Positions 56,362-64,000 of a DNA stretch of 64,000 bases are shown here, piece by piece. Below the pieces are notes generated by a model. The model did not search any database. It saw only the letters and a program-made list of their open reading frames with translations, and was not told where the DNA came from. Made by a program: the position numbers and the translations under genes. Source of the stretch: Chthoniobacterales bacterium (GTDB lineage: Bacteria > Verrucomicrobiota > Verrucomicrobiia > Chthoniobacterales > JACTMZ01); contig VEQL01000005.1 in NCBI GenBank assembly GCA_018883245.1, forward strand, positions 1-64,000, written 5' to 3'. How positions within the stretch are numbered: position 1 is the stretch's first letter; every line of letters begins with the position of its first letter.

Positions 56362-57027
56362 TTGCTCACGCTTGTCCCCACGCCGGTCGGGAATTTGGAG
56401 GACATCACCCTCCGCGCGTTGCGCATCCTGCGGGAAGCCGACGTCATCGCCGCTGAAGACACGCGGCACGCCGGAATCCTGCTCAAGCACCATGGCATAA
56501 GCCGTCCGCTGGTCAGCCTGCACGAGCACAATGAGGCGACGCGCGCCAAGGAAATCGCCGGCCGTCTGGCTGCCGGTGAAAAAATCGCGTTGCTCACCGA
56601 CGCAGGCACACCGGGCATTTCCGACCCCGGCTACCGCGTTGTCCGCGAGTGCCTGGATCACGGACTGGAATTCACGGTGCTCCCCGGGCCGTCGTCGATC
56701 CTTCCCGCGCTCGTCGGATCCGGTCTTCCGTTGCATGAATTTTATTTCGGGGGCTTTCTTCCGGTGAAATCCGGGCGGCGCCGCGCGGTCCTCGAGTCCG
56801 CTTTGCAAAGAACGGAGACATCGGTTTTTTTCGAATCTCCGCATCGCATCGCCAGATCGCTGGCTGTGCTGGCGGAACTTTCGCCCGAACGCCGGGTCTG
56901 CGTGGCGCGCGAATTGAGCAAGAAATTCGAGGAATACTGGCGCGGAACCGCTGCCGAACTTTCGGAGCGGGCCGCCGCGCAGCCGCCTCGCGGAGAAATC
57001 TGCCTGTTGGTCGCAGGGCAGGACTGA
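56362..57027 (+). CDS. rsmI: 16S rRNA (cytidine1402-2'-O)-methyltransferase RsmI
   Basis: 221 residues. Translation starts at a TTG directly after the preceding TGA. LVPTPVGNLEDITLRALRIL is the RsmI opening; EDTRHAGILLKHHGI, LLTDAGTPGISDPGYRVV and VLPGPSSILPALVGSGLP are the SAM-binding blocks. The protein lacks the C-terminal extension of E. coli RsmI (286 residues). It 2'-O-methylates C1402 in the ribosomal P site. It is the third gene of the bamD-like/lptE-like operon. Confidence 0.93.
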   Translation: MLTLVPTPVGNLEDITLRALRILREADVIAAEDTRHAGILLKHHGISRPLVSLHEHNEATRAKEIAGRLAAGEKIALLTDAGTPGISDPGYRVVRECLDHGLEFTVLPGPSSILPALVGSGLPLHEFYFGGFLPVKSGRRRAVLESALQRTETSVFFESPHRIARSLAVLAELSPERRVCVARELSKKFEEYWRGTAAELSERAAAQPPRGEICLLVAGQD

Positions 57028-57034
57028 AAAGGAA

Positions 57035-57058
57035 GCGCCGCCGGTTTCCCGGCGGCGC
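57035..57058. terminator. Possible bidirectional terminator hairpin
   Basis: GCGCCGCCGG-TTTC-CCGGCGGCGC is a perfect 10-bp stem between the convergent rsmI and glnN genes. No good T-run follows on the plus side. On the minus side the sequence is TTCCTTTTC. It may work as a Rho-independent terminator for glnN or as a 3'-end stabiliser. Confidence 0.5.
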
Positions 57059-57084
57059 GCCTGTGTCCTGAATTTCGCCGAGGA

Positions 57085-59238
<2,154 letters not shown>

Positions 59239-59320
59239 AAATTTGGATAGGTTGCTGGTTTCTGAATCTGGATTCCCCGGCCTGTGTGAATCGGACAAGG
59301 AATCCTTGGCCTTAGATGAA

Positions 59321-59336
59321 GCACGAAGCATGCCAA
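59321..59336 (-). promoter_or_regulatory. Candidate sigma-54 promoter of glnN
   Basis: On the minus strand the sequence is TTGGCATGCTTCGTGC followed by TT. It has the -24 GG and -12 GC exactly ten bases apart, and fits TGGCAYG-N4-TTGCW with one mismatch (GTGCT). It lies about 80 bases before the glnN ATG. Nitrogen control of glutamine synthetase by sigma-54 is common. No NtrC-binding site was identified. Confidence 0.4.
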
Positions 59337-59438
59337 GCAGTGTTTAGCACCACAAACCACCGCTTTCCATCTCAATACGCAAACGCCAAGTGATCAAAAC
59401 TCGCCATTCCGCCGGGCATTGTCGTTATTTAGCCATAT

Positions 59439-60386
59439 TCAGGACTTGGCCAGAGCCGGCGGGTAAGACGGGCGCCAGCGCGCCGCCACCCAAAAGCCGA
59501 TGCCGACCAAGAGGAGAAAAACGGAGAGAAACTGCCCCTTGGTGAGAAGCCAGACGTAGCCGGAATCGGGTTCGCGGAAAAATTCCCCCAAGCTCCGCAG
59601 CACGGCGTAGCCGACGAAAAATGCCCCGGTGATGACCCCGTTGGCTGTGCGGACTTTGGTGCGAAGAATCCAAAGCACCGCGAAAAGCAGGAGACCTTCG
59701 AGCACCCCTTCGTAAATCTGCGATGGATGACGCGGCGTGAGAAATTGTCCGAGCAAATCATGCCACGACGCATCCGATCCCCGCGCCAAGGCCGCCACCT
59801 GGTCCAGACTTGCCGGGCCGCCGAGCAACTCCTGCGCCCGTGCCAGCAATTCCCGCTGGGTCTCGAGCGGCAGTTCGTAAACCTCCGAGGGAAATTTCAC
59901 CGCCCACGGCAAATTGGACGCGCGTCCGTAGAGTTCGCCGTTGATGAAGTTCGCCATCCGTCCGAAAAAAAGTCCGAGCGGCGCACCGACCACGAGATTG
60001 TCGCCCAAGCCGGGCCAGTTCACCTTGTGCCGCCATGCATACCAGAGCGTGTAAAGCACCACGCCGAGGATGCCGCCGTGGGCCGACATCCCGCCTTCCC
60101 AGACGCGGAAAAAAATCAGCGGGTCATCAATGAAAGCGGGGAAGTCATAAAACAGCATGTAGCCGAGGCGCCCGCCGATCAACACGCCGAACACCGCGCA
60201 CCCCGTGATGAAGTCGCCGACCATGGCCGCGGGAATTACCGCGAATCCGCGCCGCGCGAGATTCCGGTAAATGAGATACGCGGCGGCGAACGCCGCGAGG
60301 TAAGCCAGACCATACCAGCGTATGCCGAAGCTCTCGCCGAACCGGATGGCGAAAGGGTCAAGGTTGTGGAGCCAGTAGGCGATCAT
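59439..60386 (-). CDS. lgt: Prolipoprotein diacylglyceryl transferase
   Basis: 315 residues with about seven hydrophobic segments. IRWYGLAYLAAFAAAYLIYR is the N-terminal signature. GGMSAHGGILGVVLY contains the conserved HGG, and GRMANFINGELYGRASNLPW the phosphatidylglycerol-binding Arg/Asn/Glu. GFWVAARWRPSYP ends it. It transfers diacylglycerol to the lipobox cysteine in the inner membrane, serving the several lipoproteins in this window. A loop of about 60 residues (PSEVYELPLETQRELLARAQ) is longer than in E. coli Lgt. Confidence 0.95.
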   Translation of the reverse strand: MIAYWLHNLDPFAIRFGESFGIRWYGLAYLAAFAAAYLIYRNLARRGFAVIPAAMVGDFITGCAVFGVLIGGRLGYMLFYDFPAFIDDPLIFFRVWEGGMSAHGGILGVVLYTLWYAWRHKVNWPGLGDNLVVGAPLGLFFGRMANFINGELYGRASNLPWAVKFPSEVYELPLETQRELLARAQELLGGPASLDQVAALARGSDASWHDLLGQFLTPRHPSQIYEGVLEGLLLFAVLWILRTKVRTANGVITGAFFVGYAVLRSLGEFFREPDSGYVWLLTKGQFLSVFLLLVGIGFWVAARWRPSYPPALAKS

Positions 60387-60399
60387 GGGGCGATGCGCA

Positions 60400-60490
60400 G
60401 TTGAGAGTTTGAAGTTGAGGATTTAGAGAGCCGAAAAGACGAGAGCTCGGAGGTTTTGTTTTTTCAACTTTCATCCCCAACCCTCAGCCA
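60400..60490. repeat. Small inverted-repeat-like spacer element, copy 2
   Basis: A spacer between lgt and the lipocalin gene. The left part reads GTTGAGAGTTTGAAGTTGAGG. The right part reads TTTTTCAACTTTCATCCCC followed by AACCCTCAGC, an imperfect inverse of the left. The middle contains GAGAGCTC. It shares wording with the 35491-35589 spacer: GAGAGTTTGAAGTT there appears reversed as AACTTGAAACTCTC. Confidence 0.45.
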
Positions 60491-60492
60491 GC

Positions 60493-61017
60493 CTAGCTTT
60501 GCGGCACCTTCCGAAAGCGGGTTGCGTCGTATCCCTGCGCGGCCATCACCTTGAGCACCGCCGCATAATCGGCATCGCTCATGCGCTTTTCGCGTGCCAT
60601 CACCCATCCGTAATCACGCGAAGGATGACCCACCGCCATGAAGCGGTAGCTGGGATCAAGATAGATCACGTAGTAAGGCAATGCGATCGGCCAGAGAAAT
60701 TGAACGCGCCACTCGGCGTTGGATTTTTTGTCCACCACCCACGCAAGCCCGTTCATCACCTTTTCCGGCCCGTCGAATCCGCCCTGCCGGTAGCTGAAGA
60801 TGTTGTCCATCTTGCCGTCCGGCCGCATGCGATAGGTATCCTTCGAATCATAGGTGTCGCGCTCCAGCCAGTAGGGAATGTGTGCGATCACCCACCAGTC
60901 GCCCATGAAGCGCGGAAGATCGACATAATCCACCGGCTTGAGCGGCGGCTTCGATGCGCATCCGCAAAGCAGAACCAAGCCGCAGACAAGCGGAATCGCG
61001 GAAACAAGTCTTTGCAC
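60493..61017 (-). CDS. blc: Blc-type outer-membrane lipocalin
   Basis: 174 residues from a GTG start. The signal peptide with lipobox LCGC (Cys20, VCGLVLLCGCASKPP) anchors it. VDLPRFMGDWWVIAHIPYWL holds the lipocalin G-x-W motif, DGKMDNIFSYRQGGFDGPEK follows, and VQFLWPIALPYYVIYLDPSY and DYGWVMAREKRMSD match bacterial Blc. Blc binds fatty acids or lysophospholipids at the outer membrane. An upstream ATG would give an atypical leader and was not used. Confidence 0.85.
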   Translation of the reverse strand: MQRLVSAIPLVCGLVLLCGCASKPPLKPVDYVDLPRFMGDWWVIAHIPYWLERDTYDSKDTYRMRPDGKMDNIFSYRQGGFDGPEKVMNGLAWVVDKKSNAEWRVQFLWPIALPYYVIYLDPSYRFMAVGHPSRDYGWVMAREKRMSDADYAAVLKVMAAQGYDATRFRKVPQS

Positions 61018-61137
61018 GGCGCGAGCAAAACATCCCGCGACCCCCGAGTCAAATGCGCCCGAGGAACATGCGGACGCCCGCATGCAGCAGCAAAAATCAG
61101 TTGATGCCGGAGCCTTCCGGCATTATCGACCGTTCTT

Positions 61138-61467
61138 GTGAAAAAGCTCCCCCTCACCCTGATCGTCCTTGCGTTATCCTTTGCAACCTCCGCTTTAGCC
61201 GCCGACCTTCCGAAAGATCTTCAAAAAAGACTCGTCGGAACATGGGTCGGATTCCCCCACCCGATGACATTCAAGAAAAATGGGGAGGCCACTGCCGGCT
61301 TGGGGAATGGATATTCCAGGGGCACATGGGAGCTCGTGGGCGACACGATCCGCGTGACCATGCCGAGAACGGGGTTGCACCTTTTCAAAATTCTTGCGTT
61401 CAACACCAAGACCAACCAAGTGCTTGGTGAATACAAGGGCAAGAAATACCCTGTTTTGAAAATGTAG
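61138..61467 (+). CDS. Small secreted protein
   Basis: 109 residues from a GTG giving VKKLPLTLIVLALSFATSAL. The signal peptide is cleaved near ALAAD. The mature 85 residues are beta-rich: RLVGTWVGFPHPMTFKKNGE, GYSRGTWELVGDTIRVTMP and TNQVLGEYKGKKYPVLKM. A GTW near the start and a small barrel-like strand pattern suggest a lipocalin-like or copper-resistance-type fold, but this is not firm. It diverges from the lipocalin gene. Confidence 0.6.
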   Translation: MKKLPLTLIVLALSFATSALAADLPKDLQKRLVGTWVGFPHPMTFKKNGEATAGLGNGYSRGTWELVGDTIRVTMPRTGLHLFKILAFNTKTNQVLGEYKGKKYPVLKM

Positions 61468-61488
61468 TTGGCCGGCCGCCCGGATTCG

Positions 61489-61944
61489 ATGTTTCTACGC
61501 CAGCCCTATATGCACACCGCATCAATGCACAGCGAGGTATCGGCAAGTGCCATTCTGCCGCTGTTGATGCTCCTTGTCATGGCGTCCGCGCTATTCGCAG
61601 GCCAACCCCAAGAAATTCCCAAGGACTCCGCTTTGCGCACGGAGCTTTTCGATCTGGCGCGACCGGCCGTGGAAGAGCAGGCCGGTCGGCCCGTCAAATT
61701 TCACGGCAGCCTCAAGAAACTGGACGACTGGGCGTTCTTCAAAGGCGAGATCGTCGATACAAAAGGCCGCCCAATCCTGCTGCACGAGGTGGGAAGCGCC
61801 GAGGCATGCATCCTCTGGAAAAGGAGCAAAGGCGGGTGGAAAGTGCTGCGCGCTTTCGCAGGCATCACCGACGTGGCATGGGAGCCTTGGCCGGAGGAAT
61901 TCGGCGCACCGCCGGAACTTCTCGGTGTGCAGGATTTGCGCTGA
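61489..61944 (+). CDS. Small exported protein, function unknown
   Basis: 151 residues from the ATG at 61489. A TTG directly after the preceding stop (61468) and ATGs at 61510 and 61525 are alternatives. A hydrophobic export signal (SAILPLLMLLVMASALFAG) is clear. The mature part contains LRTELFDLARPAVEEQAGRP, VKFHGSLKKLDDWAFFKGEI and GRPILLHEVGSAEACILWKR. I recall a similar "LR..LLDALRP.VE" then "DWAFV.G" pattern in uncharacterised secreted proteins of Gram-negative bacteria, unverified. It follows the previous small secreted gene closely. Confidence 0.6.
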   Translation: MFLRQPYMHTASMHSEVSASAILPLLMLLVMASALFAGQPQEIPKDSALRTELFDLARPAVEEQAGRPVKFHGSLKKLDDWAFFKGEIVDTKGRPILLHEVGSAEACILWKRSKGGWKVLRAFAGITDVAWEPWPEEFGAPPELLGVQDLR

Positions 61945-61945
61945 C

Positions 61946-62386
61946 TCAGCGCACGTAGGGCGCGGCCGCTTGGCGGTAAGCCACGAACTCGTCGTAGGTC
62001 ACATAGCCACTGTGCGAGGTGTCCGCCCCATCGAAGGGTTTGACGAACTGTTCACGCACGATCGTGCTGGCCTTGGCATCGGCCAAAGTGACCCTGCCGT
62101 TGCCGTCGCGGTCGATCTTGCGGAACGTGGCCGGGGTTCCTCCGCCGGCGACGAACTCTTCCAACGTCACATAGCCTTTGCCGCTCTTGTCATAGAGCGC
62201 ATAGGCCTCGGTGATCATGAAATCCGTGAATTCGTCGCGTGAAACTTTGCCGTCGCGCGAGGCATCCGCCTGCTTGAATCTCTTCATCAGCGCCGCGTTG
62301 CCGGACTTGGGTTGAAGCAAGGAACAACCGGTGACGCAAAGAGAAGCACCAAGAACGGCGAGGGAAAGGATGCGAAGAGATTTCAT
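61946..62386 (-). CDS. Lipoprotein with four EF-hand motifs
   Basis: 146 residues. The lipobox is VTGC with Cys21 (LCVTGCSLLQPKSG). Four EF-hand loops are visible at about residues 41-52 (DASRDGKVSRDE), 66-77 (DKSGKGYVTLEE), 92-103 (DRDGNGRVTLAD) and 122-133 (DTSHSGYVTYDE). Loops 1-3 keep most calcium-binding positions; loop 4 has His at position 4. It is probably a periplasm- or surface-facing calcium-binding or structural lipoprotein. The 3' end is one base from the convergent gene. Confidence 0.85.
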   Translation of the reverse strand: MKSLRILSLAVLGASLCVTGCSLLQPKSGNAALMKRFKQADASRDGKVSRDEFTDFMITEAYALYDKSGKGYVTLEEFVAGGGTPATFRKIDRDGNGRVTLADAKASTIVREQFVKPFDGADTSHSGYVTYDEFVAYRQAAAPYVR

Positions 62387-62461
62387 GTCGGCTGCTAACG
62401 AATCGCGGGGCGCCATGCGCGGTCAAGGCAATTCCATATCCGGCGGGGGACAAAGCGACAT

Positions 62462-64000
62462 TCAGGCGGGCTTGGCCTGACCGGCAGGCACGACCGCCGC
62501 CCCGTCATGCGCGGCCGTTCGGGCGAGCTTCGAAGTATCCTTCGCGATGAGCATGTAAAGACACGGGATGATGAAGAGTGTGAAAATCGTTCCGATCGAC
62601 ATGCCGCCCACGAGCACGAGACCGATCGAGTTGCGCGCGGCCGCCCCCGCCCCCGTGACGAGCACGAGCGGAAAGTGGCCCGCCACCGTGGCAATGGTGG
62701 TCATAAGCACGGGCCGCAAGCGCACGCGCGCCGCTTCTCGAATGGCCGCCAATTTGTCCATCCCCGAGAGCTGGCACTTGTTGGCGAACTCGACGATGAG
62801 GATGCCGTTTTTCGCTATGAGGCCGACCAGCGTGACCAGACCCACCTGCGAGTAGATGTTCATCGTCGTGGTCCACCCGCTGGTCCAGAAAGGCACGTTG
62901 GGGGCAGGCATTTTCAAAAAGGTGAAAACGAGCGAGCCGAACATCGCCAGCGGAACGGACCCGAGGAGGATGATGAGGGGATCGCGGAAGCTGTTGAACT
63001 GCGCCGCGAGGACCAGGAAAATCAACAACAGCGCGAGTCCGAGCGCCGGGAGGAACTTGTTGCCCTCCTGCCGCAACTGGCGCGATTCGCCGGTGTAATC
63101 TATGACATAGCCCTGCGGAAGAATCTTGCCGGCCTCGTCCTCGAGGAAACGCAGCGCTTCGTCGAGCGGACGGATCGCGACACCGCTCAGCTTCACCGCG
63201 TTGAGCTGCTGGAAGCGGTTGAGCGAGCGCGGCTCGGCCGTGTTGCTGATCGTGCCGACGGAGGCCAAGGGAATCAGGCGCCCGCCCGGGCCGGTGACAT
63301 AGATGCTCTGCAGTTGGTCGGGGTTGAGCCGCCCGGTGCGCTGGATCTGCGGGATCACCTTGTAGCTGCGGCCCCCGATATTGAAACGGTTCACATAGTT
63401 GCCGCCCATCATGGCCGACAAATCCTCGCCCACCTGGCGCATATCCAGGCCCATGGACGCCACCTTGTCGCGATCAAGGACGACCTCCGCCTGCGGCTGG
63501 TCGATCTTCGTGTCGATGATCGGCGGAAACGCGAACATCCCGCTGGCAGCCGCCTTCTCCTGCAACTGCTTGGCGAAAGCGAGGATATCCCCGGGTTCGG
63601 CCGTCGAGGCTATGACAAACTCCACCGGGAAATTTCCGCCACCGGGGAGCGAGGGCGGCACGACCGCGCGCATGCTTATCCCGGGGATTTCCGCCAGCTT
63701 GGCGGAAACGCCGGGAAGAATTTCGGACGGCGTCCGTTCACGCTCGCTCCACGGCTTGAGCCGCAACCCCGCGATGCCCGAAGATGGTTGGGTGAGTTGG
63801 AAAACAAAGTCCGCCTCCGGCTCCTCGAAGAATATGTCCTTCACGGCGGCCGCGTAGCGCGCCGTTTCCTCGATCGTGGCGTTTGCCGGCGCCTCGACAA
63901 TGCCGAAGATAATGCCCTGGTCCTCAGTGGGCGCGAGTTCACCGGGCGACATCCGGAACATCGGGATGGTGAGCGCCGCGAGCACGAGCCACACGGCGTA
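62462..64000 (-). CDS. RND efflux transporter permease, HAE1/AcrB type (5' part outside)
   Basis: About 512 C-terminal residues are inside the window; the frame is open through the right edge. The porter repeat appears (ELAPTEDQGIIFGIVEAPAN). PSLPGGGNFPVEFVIA and VVLDRDKVASMGLDMRQVGE follow. Membrane segments close the protein, with the TM10 lysine in LVTLVGLIAKNGILIVEF (Lys940-like). GMSIGTIFTLFIIPCLYMLI is the last helix. It is a proton-driven drug or metabolite pump, separate from the 20667-23918 pump and of a different subgroup. The adaptor, if adjacent, lies beyond the window. Confidence 0.9.
   Translation of the reverse strand, partial: YAVWLVLAALTIPMFRMSPGELAPTEDQGIIFGIVEAPANATIEETARYAAAVKDIFFEEPEADFVFQLTQPSSGIAGLRLKPWSERERTPSEILPGVSAKLAEIPGISMRAVVPPSLPGGGNFPVEFVIASTAEPGDILAFAKQLQEKAAASGMFAFPPIIDTKIDQPQAEVVLDRDKVASMGLDMRQVGEDLSAMMGGNYVNRFNIGGRSYKVIPQIQRTGRLNPDQLQSIYVTGPGGRLIPLASVGTISNTAEPRSLNRFQQLNAVKLSGVAIRPLDEALRFLEDEAGKILPQGYVIDYTGESRQLRQEGNKFLPALGLALLLIFLVLAAQFNSFRDPLIILLGSVPLAMFGSLVFTFLKMPAPNVPFWTSGWTTTMNIYSQVGLVTLVGLIAKNGILIVEFANKCQLSGMDKLAAIREAARVRLRPVLMTTIATVAGHFPLVLVTGAGAAARNSIGLVLVGGMSIGTIFTLFIIPCLYMLIAKDTSKLARTAAHDGAAVVPAGQAKPA

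Overview
The window is one dense block of GC-rich (roughly 60%) bacterial chromosome. I find about 60 protein genes, two tRNA genes and no rRNA, phage, IS element or CRISPR array. No gap between genes exceeds about 200 bases. The organism is a diderm: it carries LptD, a probable LptE, BamD-like, Lgt, lipid A acyltransferase and heptosyltransferase genes. RNase HIII, type III glutamine synthetase (GlnN), the FloA/NfeD pair, a complete Bat operon and the many secreted orphan proteins suggest a member of the Verrucomicrobiota. That assignment is inferred from gene content, not from a marker-gene tree.

Left part (1-15,900). It opens with the 3' end of recJ, tRNA-Ala(GGC), two small secreted proteins (a lipoprotein and a cytochrome b562 homologue) and tRNA-Thr(TGT). 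A long minus-strand series follows: a small membrane protein, floA and nfeD (membrane microdomains), a secreted protein, adenosine deaminase, a TIGR01777 epimerase, a Pro-rich amidase, truA, ruvX and mannose-1-phosphate guanylyltransferase. Next come maf, dnaB and rplI, an alpha/beta-hydrolase that lacks its nucleophile, rppH, a GNAT acetyltransferase and murI.

Envelope and export (15,900-27,200). ugd, lptD and galE lie in series. An RND pump and its adaptor diverge from an ArsR-type regulator across a perfect 7-4-7 palindrome that is the likely operator. An NhaD-type antiporter and two small secreted Cys-rich proteins follow. One of these is a 43-residue metallothionein-like peptide flanked by two strong hairpins.

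Bat/MoxR operon (27,200-37,000). Eight tightly coupled minus-strand genes run moxR, DUF58, DUF4381, batA, a batB-batC fusion with an extreme Gln/Lys tract, batD, batE and a DUF3108 protein.

Central part (37,000-53,800). A single gene joins a lipid A acyltransferase to a heptosyltransferase. After it come an HtrA protease and a ppk1-msrB-msrA operon with ATGA junctions and exported Msr enzymes. The rest is metabolism and repair: transaldolase, pyrG, trpB-mutY, rnhC, ilvN-ilvC and a cysteine desulfurase.

Right part (53,800-64,000). A glycosyltransferase diverges from a bamD-like/lptE-like/rsmI operon. Then come glnN with a candidate sigma-54 promoter, lgt, a Blc-type lipocalin, two small secreted proteins, a four-EF-hand lipoprotein and the 3' half of a second RND transporter that runs off the window. 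Two AT-richer spacers, at 35.5 kb and 60.4 kb, share an inverted-repeat layout and may be copies of one small dispersed element.
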